A stretch of 64,000 nt of DNA from Locusta migratoria (GCA_026315105.1 CM048744.1:348029668-348093667), one strand, 5' to 3'. Shown: positions 30,101 through 41,782, counted from the stretch's first letter. The notes: a model not told the origin generated them from the sequence alone. A program made the numbers and translations.

Positions 30101-33100
30101 CAGTGGCGTAGATACCATAGGGCTAGGCGGGGCAGTGCCCCGGGGCCCCCAAGCTCCAGGGGGCCCCTCGTGAGCGACGTTCGAAAAAAAGTTGCAGTAT
30201 AACGCGAATTTTTTATTTTACTTTTTTACTCTCCCATCCTAACGTCCATCACCTCCTCCTCCTCCCCTCAAACCAAGTTTCCCACAGTAGCCGCACTGGG
30301 CCACCGGATGGCGGAACACTGCTTCTAATGCGGCCTTCACACGACGCCACTCGTGAAGGATCTCGCGCCTGTGAATAATGTATAAATAATATATTTAGAA
30401 GTGTACAGTTCGATTATCCGAATAATCGGTTTTCCGAACATCTATGTCCTCCAGTTACTTCGGATAATCGACATCCTATTGTATATAATATTTTAGTTTT
30501 AACTTTTTTGAACCCTGACCAACAAATCTCAGAAGCACGAAGAGAAATAAAAAAATTATTCCCACCTCAGAATATAAACATAACAAGATCGATTGCTTGT
30601 CCGCTAAGACATGGACCCTACCACCGTTAGCGTGCTGTCGGTTGAAGTCAGAGTTGCCATGGCTGCCAATCTTTGCGAAAAAACTGTCAATGGTGCTGAA
30701 TTACTAGCAGTGTGTTTGACATTACACGACGTGACCACATTTGAATATGAAGTATCTACAATTTATTACTACAGAATGGTGTTATTATGGTAACTCAATT
30801 GTTTGTGTAGTGAATTTCCCCAAGGGAGTGCTCCTTAATCATAGATCCCAATGAAGTGCTGTAAGCAACTGCACTCTGAAATTCGTGCAAGAAGAAGAGA
30901 AAATACGGTTACTTTGTCACGATAGTGAATTGAGCATTCAAGACGCTGCCCTCTATGCCAATGTCACCATAATAACCGAAGATGTCGACTTAGTTTACTT
31001 AGGCCTATTACTTTTTCTGGCCACACACTAACGTATGCTTTATGAAGCCTGGAAGGTGTACGGCAACTTACTTTTTGCTGAAACCACCTTAACGAATTTT
31101 TCCCCTATTTTTCTTCTTTGTCTGGGCCATCAACGAAATTACGTTAATCGATACGGAGAAATGAGCTAAGGCTGTGGTCATAGTGGCTCCGATATCTTTG
31201 GGTCTTACCGACGACAGACATCGGCGGAAAACGGCGATCGCTTCAAATCAGTACTTCACTTATGGGCACGGTCACAGCGTAGCCGATTCATCGCCAGAAC
31301 GTAGAGACTTCGGACGACAGTCGGTGAAATTCAAATCAGTTTGTTTTCTTCGGTCAAATCGACCGACATTCTCACATGCTAGATATGGACAGTGAGAAAC
31401 TGACATGCTTAGTGAGCGAAAGAAAGAGATTGTGGCACCCAGAAGACGATAAATATCACAATCTGGATATAATTCGGAGACAATGGTCTGATACAGTTTA
31501 TTGGAAACTCGAAGTTAGTTAAATCCTTTATCAGAAATTTTAGGCGTAAATTATAATCAAAATCCGGGATTTTGGCGTATCTTAATGTTTTTGTAGTGGC
31601 TCTGTTACGTTGTTTTGCACTGTTATAATCGGGTATTAGCTGTCCACGAATTATTCTTACTGGTTCTGGTGTTCTTTAACAAGGAGATGAGCCTGTTCTA
31701 TGAAGTGACCTGCAAATGTGGTGCAGACCTACGTGTGCTTCCGCTTTTCAGTCGTTTTTGTGTTCAAAATTATTCTTTATTTCACACTTGTCTTTCACAA
31801 ATTATTGAATGACAGTCATTGAAGTTCAATGTACCGTAACTTCATTTCATTCATCGTAATCGGATGTTTCTGGAAGGCCTGTAACTGTGTTCATCATGAA
31901 TTTATATACTGAAAAACTGCATCCATTATGTATTTTTATGCTCGGCACAACGCCTTTCGAGAATTTTTCTCGCTGTTAGTGCATTTGTTTACATAAATAC
32001 GTCGATACGTTTCCATGTGTGATTTTATGGAGCTCTTGCACAGATGTAATCTTTTTGAGATTACTGTAATGAGGGAAATCGTAGCATAGGCCTATATAAT
32101 AAAATCTTGGCAACTTTTTTACATACTAACTACTGCGTCTGTCTATACTTGCAGGTATTGTGTCTGCTCCATTAAACTGGGTGTCACAACACAAAAATAG
32201 TCACTTACACTGGTTTTTGTACTCAGGTAGGCTACAGTAGGCCTGTCACGATTATTGTTGCATTTTCAGAGTAATGGAAGAGGCACAATATCTTTAAGCA
32301 GACAGAAAAAGTTATGGTTTGTAACATTAGGATAAAACACACACCTCAATATTTATTCTGTCCGACTTTACGCGAACTTCAGTAGCTAAACTAAAAGAGA
32401 CAATTGCAGTGCAAGTGTGTCAAGAAATCATACATTGAAACGACGAAAAAGTACAGTACTTATGTAAGAAAATGCGAATAAATCCTCGAAATTCGTTGTG
32501 ATGAGCAATAAACTTCCCCAACTGGTGTAGTTTTTCATTATTTAAAGCATAGAGGTTAACTGGTGTATGTTTGCACAACTTCAAATAAATTAAGCAAAAC
32601 TGAAATATTGCTTGTCAATGACACCACGAAATATCACAAGTATGTAACAGAAATTTCTCCTTTGTTTGGGAGTAGCAATAACTGAGGACAGTACACAATC
32701 CTCGCCACTTTCTTCTTTCCAGACAGGTGTATCTCATTCGTATGCATTCGAAGTCTTTATTAATAACAAAAGCCGCATTGTAGTACTAATTTAGAAGCAT
32801 AAAAATGTCTGTGACTGGAAAGCGAAGGGTGGCGGGTTCGGAACCCGGTTGGACCTTGAATTTTTCATCCTGCGCTTTAAGCCATCCTTCACCTCCCAAC
32901 GATGTGAGGAGTCGCCAGAAACGACACGCGGTTCGGCTTTCACGTTAAGCTGTATATCCCCTTTCCCCGGATGGATAACTGGGATTGGCAAGGGCCAAAA
33001 GTGGCGTCCAATTGAAAGACATGCACCAGACCAATGAGCCACACGAAATTATTATTGTTATTATTATTATTCCGTGGTTAAGTAATATTTCTTTATTATT

Positions 33101-33448
33101 TTTTTTTTTTTTACTAGCTTCTGCTTGGGACTTCATTCACCTAGTATGGAGCAGGGTCGTTTTATCTGTATGTCCTACCCAGGTCCAACTCTATCCCTCT
33201 GAAAAAATTTATGCAAATCCACTCAGTAATTTTTGCGTGAAAGCATAATAAAGTGTCACAGTTATAATTATATTAGAGACTACGATTAAATATTATCTTC
33301 TGCATGCCACATAATAATTTCCTTAGTAGTATTTAGGTTTGCCTTATTACGTCGAACAGTGGGCGGTAGTTTTGCACCTGTCTAGTTTTAAAGAGGGCCC
33401 CAATGTCATTTCTGCCCCGGGGCCCTTAGTGACAAAGCTACGCCACTG
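30101..33448. mobile_element. hAT-type non-autonomous element, copy 1 (3.3 kb)
   Basis: Terminal inverted repeats cagtggcgtag and ctacgccactg, each followed inward by ggggc/ccccgg blocks. Flanked by an exact 8-bp duplication agtggctt at 30093-30100 and 33449-33456, the length typical of hAT. No transposase ORF. The interior includes gttcgattatccgaataatc (30410), which resembles a pogo/Tigger-type terminus. It carries about 2 kb (31165-33150) not present in the shorter copy at 45311. Confidence 0.87.
32810..33072 (+). mobile_element. SINE-D: tRNA-like SINE with (ATT)n tail
   Basis: A B-box-like gcgggttcggaacccgg is followed by a body with cgacacgcggttcggc, cccccggatggata-like and ggccaaaagtggcgtccaat. 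The end is an ATT-repeat tail (33049-33072). It lies in the extra segment of the hAT element. The A-box half is degraded. Confidence 0.6.
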
Positions 33449-33650
33449 AGTGGCTTCTTTTCCCGCGAAAATTGCGCTTCTGCATTGACTGACTAACAAT
33501 GTAGAAAAACAACCACTTTCGCGCGCCTGCTGACAATCTATATGTAGTTAGCACACACTAATAGAGATGGTAGCACAAGTTAGAAGTGGGAACACTGAAC
33601 TTATAGCGAAAAAAAAGTGGGAACTATAGCACTGGCCACTAAAGGGTTAA

Positions 33651-34885
33651 ACTAGCTCAACCAGGCAAATTATTCAGCGTACAAGTATGGTTGTAGGCAT
33701 CTACGTATTGAGGAAGAACTATACTATGTTGAGATATTAGATTGTTGTGCAGTAGCATATTAAGACTAAATATGGACTTTTTACGAAAATGTATTCTTCT
33801 GACGATGTTACGAAAGTTTCGTCATGCGAGAAACGTTTTCGTTATTGAAGTTGGGTTAACATAATTTGCGAAAGAAATTTTAACAGTGCGTCACTTTTTC
33901 ATATGTTTCTACATAGAACGCTGTCACAGCTTTCTAACACGAGATGTTTCTATTTCTCTCTTTCTTTCTTTTTAAAAAAATATCACACCCAGAGTTGTGT
34001 TCATAAGCGATAGAACATGCGATTTTGTTACAATAAACAGACTACTAGGTATGTAATTAATCATTTTATTAATTTTCCTGTCGTGTCTACTTCTAACACA
34101 ACAAAAGTTACGATTACGAAATCAGAAAACGCATCTTTCAATAGGACAACCGGTCTGGGTAGAATGGACGATACTTCAGTATTGCAGCAATATTTATTTT
34201 GCGATACAGACTGAAGTCCTGGGATGCACTTTATTTGGAATTAACGTCATAAGGCCTTATTGACAGACCCTATTTGGAAACAAACAATATTATTAATTTG
34301 CCATGTAGCTGTTTAGAACTGTAAATATGCACTTCAAACAAGCGATTAAAACGCGCTGCTGAAGCCACTTGTGTTTTATTTCTAATACCAGGCATTAAAA
34401 AAAAAAAAAAAAAACCTCCTCTGACATCACTCTCGTCACTACATCAAATTCTTTAATATCGCACTTATGATTTTTGTGAAGGAAACGATTCGTCAGCAAA
34501 GTGTTTTTATTTGCATTAACTTTTTACTACTTCTCGTATTTCTTCAGCCTGCGTATGAAGGAACTTCTTTTGCCTTGAAAACAGCACAAATTTTGTCATT
34601 TTTATTCTAAACTATAATGAAATGTAACCTTAATAGTGTGCTAGATAGCTCACCTCTTCTGAGAAACCTCTCTAGTGTTATTCATACGAAATCGGAGAAT
34701 GTTCTCTGTTGTGAGAAACTTGCAACCACCCTTTTACTCACGCTGAGAACATACTGCATTGAAGTATATTCTTTGACTCGCATTATTCATGCGAACCTGA
34801 GCATTCTCTGGAATGCAAAATACAAAGTAGATACTCTGTTACTCACTCAGCGCAAGAAGAGGGTCTTATATGTGGGTCAGCGATT
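33651..34885. other. unannotated AT-rich sequence
   Basis: A poly(A) run lies at about 34397-34414. Short open frames near 34017 and 34617 carry no recognisable motif. Confidence 0.45.
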
Positions 34886-35040
34886 TCAAATGTTCAAATG
34901 TTTGTAACTGTATCGGACCAAACTGCTTGAGCATCAGTCCGTAGCTTACAAACTACTTAAACCTAGGTAAACTAACCTAAGGACAAGCACACACACCCAT
35001 GCCCCAGAGAGGACTCGAACCTGCACGGCAAGCAACCGCG
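34886..35040 (-). mobile_element. SINE-B, 5'-truncated
   Basis: Tail, aaactacttaaacctagg body and a B-box-like gaggactcgaacct on the minus strand. The copy stops inside the head after gcaagcaaccgcg. Confidence 0.85.
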
Positions 35041-35436
35041 TCGAAATGTATCGTGAAATATATGAACAACAGGGAATATTGACTGGCTTTAAAAATTATT
35101 TCATAAGATGACCTGTAAAATATCATTTTAAGCTGCACGTCTGTAATTTATTATCTTTTCGGGATAAAAGTATAGAAGATGTGCACGATTATGAAAGATT
35201 TATTTCAAAAATGTCCAAAACTAAGGAAGGAGTAGTGACTGTGCGTCATTTAGGAGACCATGTGTGTTTCATAAGCAGGAGTCTTTCCTTGAAGTAGTGC
35301 TACAGTAAGGGTTATCCCTATTGTGTTACAATGTGATGTTCACGTAACCATGATAGATACTGTCTAGGATTTAGGCCAGGGTGTATACGCAGACAAGAAG
35401 AAAAATCCCGTATTTCCCGCGTAAAAATTAATGTTA
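35041..35436. other. unannotated non-coding stretch
   Basis: No supported feature. Confidence 0.4.
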
Positions 35437-35750
35437 GTATATCTTCTGGGTTGTAAGGCCGTGTTCTTGGAATCTTGCTGCTTCCTTGAGTTCCGTCCGA
35501 TGCTGCGTCGCCGCGGCGGAGCGGCCGAGCGCATTGAGGCGCTATGCTACGATGCGCGAGTTCGTTTCCCGTCGGGTGTTCGAATCCCCCCTGGGGCATG
35601 GATGTTTGTGCCGTATTTAGTATAAGCTAGTTCATAAGTAGTTTGTAAGTTTAGGGACTGATGACCCCGCACTTAAGTCCCGCTGTGTCGGACGAAACGG
35701 AAGAAAGCAGCAAGATTCTAAGAAGACGGCCTTACAGCCCAGAAGATATA
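35437..35750. repeat. hairpin-forming inverted repeat with a SINE in the loop
   Basis: Arms about 35437-35503 and 35691-35750 are inverted copies; blocks include atatcttctggg / cccagaagatat, gtaaggccgtg / ggccttac and aatcttgctgcttcc / agcagcaagatt. The loop holds a plus-strand SINE at about 35504-35690 with head gcggagcggccgagcgc, B box gttcgaatccccc and the standard body. The arms have small differences. Confidence 0.82.
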
Positions 35751-35808
35751 TAACAAAACTGTCAACCGGTCGTGAAAGCCTCCACTGTATCAAAAATTAT
35801 AGTCTTTC

Positions 35809-35901
35809 GAATGTTCAAATGTCTGTAAATCTATCGGACCAAACTGCGTAGTCATCAGTCCGTAGCTTAGAAACTACTTAAACCTAGGTAAACTAACCTA
35901 A

Positions 35902-35956
<55 letters not shown>

Positions 35957-36048
35957 TGCCCCAGGGAGGACTCGAATCTGCGACGGCGAGCAACCGCACG
36001 CTCCGCAGCGAGGCGCCTCAGACCGCTCGGCTACTCCACCGCGGCTAA
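35809..36048 (-). mobile_element. SINE-B with CA microsatellite
   Basis: Full length on the minus strand: tail, body, (CA)n at 35904-35954, B box and head ending actccaccgcggct. Duplication agtctttc at 35801-35808 and 36049-36056. Confidence 0.9.
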
Positions 36049-36087
36049 AGTCTTTCCCTGGTGTAAATACACACCTTGCACGCTATT

Positions 36088-36200
36088 CGCACGGAATGAA
36101 GCTGTCACTCTGCATCGGACTGTACGCCGATATGAAAGTCCCGGAACCGGGATTCGAACCTTGGACCTTTGCCTTATGCGGGCAAGCGCATTACAGACAG
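36088..36200 (-). repeat. SINE-E fragment (tRNA-like)
   Basis: Minus-strand tRNA-like block with the inverse B box gggattcgaacc and cctttgccttatgcgggcaa. It is flanked by gtacgccgatatgaaagtcc. The same combination recurs at 47335-47500. Confidence 0.6.
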
Positions 36201-36497
36201 TTTTCTTTTGTTGTAAAATTCAGACTGAGATATCCCGGCTGGTTTCACGGTCCGTCGCGACAACTTAAACAGTGGAAAAATCTCGGAATTCTTAAAAATT
36301 CCCGGGTATTTTCCAAATCTTCCTGCTGTCCCTGTGCGTATACACCCTACAGTCGTATTTAAGAAGTATTTTACTTAATTTAACCCAGTTACGTCGCACT
36401 TTTATACTATTTCTTCGAGAAAAAAAAATTACGTGAGACTTGCCGAAACTCCTCTCTCACCTAACGTCAGGTAATGAATGGTCACCGCACCGCGTAA
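36201..36497. other. unannotated non-coding stretch
   Basis: No supported feature; ends at the proposed Harbinger terminus. Confidence 0.35.
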
Positions 36498-36756
36498 GGC
36501 CAGGCGCGCACTGGCGATTTTCCGTCGCGCGATTTATTTGTCGCAGGAACGGAACACGGTGGCTGGAATATGAGCGCGCGCACGTGCCACAAAAAAGTAG
36601 CGGCGATTTAAAAACTGCAGCCGGCCCTATTTGACGCGCGACGCGACTGTCGCAGGTGTGGAGCGAGTCTCAGGCAACAGCACGGGGCCGCGCGCACTGT
36701 ATAGCGACGCGATTTCTCAGTCGCTGCCGCTCTGGGTTGCATACAAGTGAGTGCAG

Positions 36757-37915
36757 TAGAGGTGGGATAATTGAAACATCTGACGGTTTCGAAACCAATG
36801 AAACCCTACCATCTGTGGTTTCGAAACACTGTTTCGAAACCATGAAACCGTGAAGCAATGTATGTTTTATCCTGAAATCTTCGTTCTAGGAGGGCAATAT
36901 TTTTCACTATGTGGACAAGGGTGCATACAAGAACCTGTCAACCATAGAGTATATATTTACTTCTTGGTCTGTACGAAACATGTTGATAAAGATTTTCTCC
37001 CGTGTTGTTGATGTTGCTAACATAGTCACACGAGGCCGCCGGTATGGTAGGTAAAAGTTTACCCCGCTGGGAACTCACAAACTGCAATACGGTACGCATA
37101 TTACAGTGATGGATCATAAATGCTACTTTCTATACATACTAAATAAATTATAGGGAATAAAGGACACACTAAATAATCACAAATAATGCTATGGAATTAC
37201 AAAGATAATAAAATAAGAGACAAGTTCACCACTTCTACGTCTTGACCGTTACACCACCGCCGCAATTCCTCTAACATGACGGTCGAAAAATTATAACGAT
37301 TGGAGGTAACATCGTTTTCACTCGTAAGAAACTAACTCTTTAACACGAGATTAAATATGCGATGTAACCTTGTTCGTATAAAAAATTGTCATTTCAGGCT
37401 TCATGTTGTATCTTATTAAAAAAATGTAGCTTCACTCGTGTTTTTAATATGGTAGATAAATCTAGAATTTAAGTGGTTATTTCAATGCAAATAGTTAACG
37501 TTGTTTTATTGTTCTTTTACATTTATAAAGCAGACATTATGTCATTTCGGAATACAGCAGTCTCTTGCAAACGAATCTTGATTTCAGTAATCATAAGCTG
37601 CAGACTCACGAGTGTCAACTACTGTTTGACACTCTCTTCAGTAAAATGAAACACAGCATTTCGATACCATTAGTCTGTTCCGCCTTTCTGCGTTAGTGAT
37701 TTGAAACACCGGTGTTGTGAAACCGACAGGAAACCGTGAAACCGACAGGAAGAAACGGTTTCAGTGTATCGACAATCGACCGCGAATGTGATCCGAAACA
37801 GAACGGAATGAAACCGAACGGTTTCGAAACCGTGAAAGATGCCGGTTTTGAAACACTGAAACTGTTGTGTGTATCGAAACCTGGTTTCGAAACCATGAAA
37901 CCGTAGCCATCTCTA
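36757..37915. mobile_element. hAT-like element rich in GTTTCGAAAC motifs
   Basis: Exact 8-bp duplication gagtgcag at 36749-36756 and 37916-37923. Short termini tagaggtggg and ccatctcta are inverted repeats of the TAGAGATGG type seen in hAT elements. Near both ends ggtttcgaaac-type palindromes recur (36786, 36818, 36832 on the left; several between 37820 and 37905 on the right), probably transposase-binding subterminal repeats. No transposase ORF. Confidence 0.85.
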
Positions 37916-37923
37916 GAGTGCAG

Positions 37924-38260
37924 TGCGCCAGCAGCATGTCTGATAACGGGAGCTGTGCTACGGATAACATTTAGGTTGTGTTGTCGATCCAAAAACACTG
38001 AATACAGAAGTAAAAAAGCGACCAGCTGTCTACTACACGAAATTAAAAAAAAATACAATAATCGCAATTTGAGAGAAAAACTTTGGGGACAAGTATGCTG
38101 CAGCCTTATTAGGAACTCGACTCAACTGTCTGGACCAAAAAAAAAAGTTTTATTCATTCATGTAGGCATCACAATTAAAACAGTTTATTTTATTTTTTTT
38201 TCATATTGCCAAGGTACTGATCCTTGTGGAGTCACAAAGCAGTTTGCAAAATAATCCCTT
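37924..38260 (+). pseudogene. MADF-domain (Harbinger ORF2) remnant
   Basis: Plus-strand frame with YNNRNLREKLWGQV, matching the core of the MADF (Myb/SANT-like) domain that Harbinger elements use to bind DNA and recruit the nuclease. The frame is disrupted on its 5' side by the hAT insertion and by stops. Confidence 0.5.
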
Positions 38261-38439
38261 ATGTGCATACCACACCCATCAGCCTTCATTCCTGCAGGCT
38301 CACAGCTTTGCAGAATGTATTCGTGCGATTTTCTTGATGTATCCTATCAGTAGTGTAAAACGATAACAACAATTGTCGAATGAAAGATTTTCTTGATGTA
38401 TCTGATCAACGATGTAAAAGGGAAATAAAAACTATTGAA

Positions 38440-39190
38440 TGAAATAATGTGTGCTACCCTCGAAGTTACTGGTAAGCGCTCCTCAGGTGGTGTGGTACAC
38501 GCTTCGTCCATGTCGTATCTTGTTTTGTTACATTCGGTCCTACTGCTTGAAGCAGTGTATCAAAACTATCCTTACTCATTCCGTAGTATTGAAAGCATTT
38601 AGTTGGGTGGTTTTCTAACACTTCGTGTAATTTGTAAAACTGGCCTTGATTTGAATTGATTTTTCCAGGGAAGCCAAAACAGTCTTTGTCCAACCCTCCA
38701 CTGCCCGTACCGAAACTAAGTTTATTGTGCGGTATCGCTCCCTGTACATCTAGTAAAGCCAACCAATGCCCTTGAACAGTGCAAGTTCTTTATTAGACAC
38801 AATTTCTTCGGGTCTGGTTGTCCCAAATGTTCTGTGCCTTTTACTCTCCAATGCAATGCATTCGAAGATTAGATGTGATGCAGTTTCATCACCGTCATCA
38901 CAGATCCTACATTTAGTGTCCTCTTCTGTTATTCCCATTGTACGTACGTGTTTTTTTGAACACAATAGGTTTACTCTATTGCTTTCCCCTAGCTCCACCA
39001 GAACCCTGTGACATTCTGCGACAATTTTAGACCTTGTTGCAGGAAAAAAAAAACAGGCCTTACAGTAGCCTTTGACTTACAATCGGATGTACGCAGTAGC
39101 GACATTTGCGCTGTTTTCTCGCTCTTCTTCGTAGTGAAACTGTTTCGATGATATCCACGCTGGTACTGAGAGTAGCTGCGATTTTCCTGT
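38440..39190 (-). pseudogene. Harbinger nuclease, split by a LINE fragment
   Basis: The minus strand has the N-terminal RRARKQRKCRYCVHPIVSQR (about 39060-39125), then foreign sequence. It resumes with GQFYKLHEVLENHPTKCFQYYGMSKDSFDTLLQ (about 38560-38660; only part is quoted from the family core) and DTTWTKRVP. The DDE catalytic part is missing. Confidence 0.65.
38755..39050 (-). mobile_element. LINE C-terminal fragment with zinc finger
   Basis: Encodes CRICDDGDETASHLIFEC followed by a short C-terminus ending at 38750. The CxxC-H-C arrangement is the zf-RVT finger found after reverse transcriptase in several LINE clades. It interrupts the Harbinger nuclease frame. Length and truncation prevent a clade call. 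Confidence 0.7.
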
Positions 39191-39235
39191 CGCTGTGTGC
39201 GCAGCACAATGTACCGCAGCGACAGCGATTTTTCT

Positions 39236-39600
39236 GTCTAATATTCATAGAATATATGACATTAACTGCGATTGGGCAAAGCTGAAAATGTGTACCCAGC
39301 CGGGATTCTAACCAGAGTCTCCTGCTTTCTAGGGCAAGTTTGAAGCCCTTACTCTTACGGGAATTAGTCATAACTACGAGTTTGAGTACTGTGGGCAGGG
39401 CGAAGCTGGGAATTTGTATCTGACGGGAGGCGTGCCTAGGTAGTCCTTGCAGGTGCGGTGATCACTGTGTCCCCAGTGCTGTAGAGGTCAGCGCAACTGC
39501 CTAGAAAGCAGGAGACCCGGGTTCGAATCCCGGCTGGGTACACATTTTCAGCTTTGCCAAATCGCAGTTGGTGTCATATATTCTGTGAATGTTAAATAAT
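39236..39600. repeat. inverted dimer of a tRNA-like repeat
   Basis: The left arm (about 39238-39345, minus) and right arm (about 39485-39595, plus) share gaatgttaa-, tgtcatatattct-, cgattgggcaaagctg- and acacattttcagc-type blocks. Each contains a tRNA-like half with gggttcgaatcccggctggg (right) or its inverse. The right copy has a seven-base loop ctagaaa. The spacer is about 140 bp. Confidence 0.78.
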
Positions 39601-39659
39601 AACAACTGCATGATCAGAAGTGACGTCTATTCTTTAGGAACAGACACCACATGCATTTA

Positions 39660-40194
39660 GATTTTTGTGTCGCCGCGACTGAAAAATCGCGTGCGCGCGC
39701 CGGCCGTGGTGCAGAGGCAGAGTCAGTGGCATCAGGAGCAGGCGTGCAGCGGCAGGCCCCTTGTGGACGAGTCACGAGCGGCGCGGACCGGTCGCGCGGC
39801 CCTTAACTGTACGGCGCAGCGCTGTGTACGCACGTACCGCCCGCTGCCAGTGCGGATGCACTGGAAAAACACGGGCGCCGCAGCCGCTGCTCGCCGCCGC
39901 CGCGCCGTCCCGTCTGTCTGCCCTGCCGCCGGTGGCGGTGGTCGACCTCGCGGGACGCGGCACTCTGCGAACGCGCAACTCCACGTGCTGGACACGCGCT
40001 CCCGCTAACGGCCCATACACACTATCCTACTTACCGTCCCACCCACCAACTCACCAACCAAACTGTAGCACCAATGTCTTGCACTACCTAACTGCTGAAG
40101 GAAGGCAGATGCAAATGACAGATAGTCCAGCCCTGTGACAAAGGGAGAGTGCCCTAATAAAATTAATCCGGTGATTTTGACACCAGATTCGGCT
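39660..40194. other. CpG-rich region, then plain sequence
   Basis: From 39660 to about 40010 CG dinucleotides are dense (gcgtgcgcgcgccggcc, gccgccgccgcgccg). Open frames on both strands follow from composition. Nothing identifies it as a host promoter. Confidence 0.35.
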
Positions 40195-40665
40195 CTACAT
40201 CTACATCTACATCTACATGAACTGCAAATCACATTTACGTGCCTGACAGAGGGTTCATCGGACCACCGTTATACTATTTTATCTCCCATTCCATTCTCGA
40301 ATAGCGCGCGGAAAGAAAGAACACTTGAATCTCTCCGTTCGAGCTCTGATTTCTAGTATTTTATTCTGATGATCATTTCCACCTATGTAAGTGGGCATCA
40401 ACAATATATTTTCGCATTCGAAGGAGAATGTTGGCGATTGGAGTTTCGTAAGTAGCCCACACGGCAGCCATAAGCACCGTTGTTGTAATGATTCCCATCC
40501 CAGATCCTGTATCATTTCCGTAACGCCGTCTCCCCTGTATCGTGACAATACGAAACGAGCACCCCTTCTTTGGACTCTTTCGATGTCCGCCGTCAAACCC
40601 ACCTGATAAGGATCCCACACTGGGCTGCAATAACCCATGAAAGGACGGACAAGCGTAGTGTATGC

Positions 40666-40701
<36 letters not shown>

Positions 40702-41212
40702 GTAGTTCTGTTGCATCTTTTAAGGGTTCTGCCAATAAAACGCAGTCTCTGGTTCGCCTTTCCCACGATATTCTCTACGTGTTCTCTCCAATTTAAGTCT
40801 GAAGCAATAGTAATTCCTAGGTATTTTGTGGAGTTTACGGCCTTCACATTTGATTGATTTATCTTGTAAACAAAGTTTAACGGGTATATTTTCGTACTAA
40901 TGTGGGCGACTTCACACTTCTCATTATTTAGAGTAAATTGCCAATTTTTACACCATAGCGATATCTTATTTAGATCATTCTGCATATGGTTTTGATCTTC
41001 AAACGATTTTACTACACGGTAAATGACGGCGTCATCTGTAAACAACCTAAGGGAGCTACTTAGATTTTCGCCTAAATCGCTTATGTAAATAAGGAACACC
41101 AGAGGATTAATAACACTACCCTGTGGAACGCCCGAAATCACCTCTGTTTTAGTCGATGCCTTACCATCGATAAATACGAACTGTGTCCTCTCTGACAGGA
41201 AATCCCCTATTC
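40195..41212 (-). mobile_element. Jockey/CR1-type LINE, 5'-truncated, copy 2
   Basis: Minus strand: GVPQGSVINPLVFLIYISDL, LFTDDAVIYRVV (usual FADD altered to FTDD), ISLWCKNWQFTLNNEKCE, RLRFIGRTLKRC, then a run of 33 A at 40668-40700. It resumes with HPFMGYCSPVWDPYQ-like sequence, RVQRRGARFVLSRYRG and SFFPRAIREWNGR. The tail is a (TACATC)-type hexamer repeat near 40197-40217. The internal A run splits the frame and may be an expanded A-rich spot. Confidence 0.88.
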
Positions 41213-41782
41213 AGTACGACGCTAGTGGAGACGAAGTGAATTTTTATCACTGTCATGCAGGTGATGACCGTACATCTTTCATCAGTAGTCGTATATGTCT
41301 GGAAGGTCTCTACTTATATATCATAATTATTACTTCCATCACACACTCAGCATAAATCTTTCTTATTTGCGCCTACTACTACTGGCAAGTTTACTGTATG
41401 CTAACTTTTCGCTTCTGTAAATAACTACAAATCATAATGTTGAAACTACAGATGGTAGACTCTAATGTTTCGGTACTTAGAATCATCTCTGCAACTCAGC
41501 GGCATACACGGTCGCGTGCAGTTTGCGAGACAAGCTCCCTGGTTGGTACAACATCAGTTATGCCTGCGCAACGAGGCATTACGTAACTCTGGCTGCTTAG
41601 GATCGTTATCTTTGTGTATCTCCTTTACTCTCCCTCACATACATAGCCGAGATAAAGAGAGAGTTATATGGCGAAAATGATTTCAATAACGTTGCATTTC
41701 GCTGCATATCCGTGCAAGTTAAATGGCTGATAAGTGAGAATGTGCTACCGTTGTGCATTAATCGAACGGCAAGTAAACCGGG

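Larger units (their letters stand above)
28220..33646 (-). mobile_element. piggyBac deletion derivative, copy 2, carrying a LINE and a hAT
   Basis: Left end atctttagtgaccaaatt after TTAA (28216-28219); right end ggccactaaaggg before TTAA (33647-33650). The minus strand encodes the transposase C-terminus: EVTEADQLTFRL, FSSRKRRGRPVHFQ and the Cys-rich RCRQCSTKNKEKRTKMCSNC with CVALCF (29280-29575). The catalytic centre is absent, as in copy 1. Two later insertions, a LINE at 28441-29210 and a hAT at 30101-33448, account for most of its length. Confidence 0.82.
36498..39705. mobile_element. PIF/Harbinger element with nested insertions
   Basis: The left end ggccaggcgcgcactggcg and the inverse of the right end (ggccggcgcgcgcacgcg) match as terminal inverted repeats and continue with gattttccgtcgcgcga-like sequence. 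Inside are a MADF-like ORF remnant on the plus strand and a Harbinger nuclease remnant on the minus strand, the usual two-gene layout. The flanking triplets taa and gtg do not match, so the ends or the target duplication are uncertain. A hAT (36757-37915), a LINE fragment (38755-39050) and a tRNA-like foldback (39236-39600) lie within. Confidence 0.6.

Noticed and set aside
36498..39705. Firm call of complete Harbinger boundaries
   Set aside because: The terminal inverted repeats look right, but the flanking triplets differ (taa and gtg), so the element is reported only at moderate confidence.
40593..41141. Single 182-residue protein with a poly(Lys) run
   Set aside because: The lysines come from an A run of about 33 bases (40668-40700) inside a broken LINE ORF; not a separate gene.
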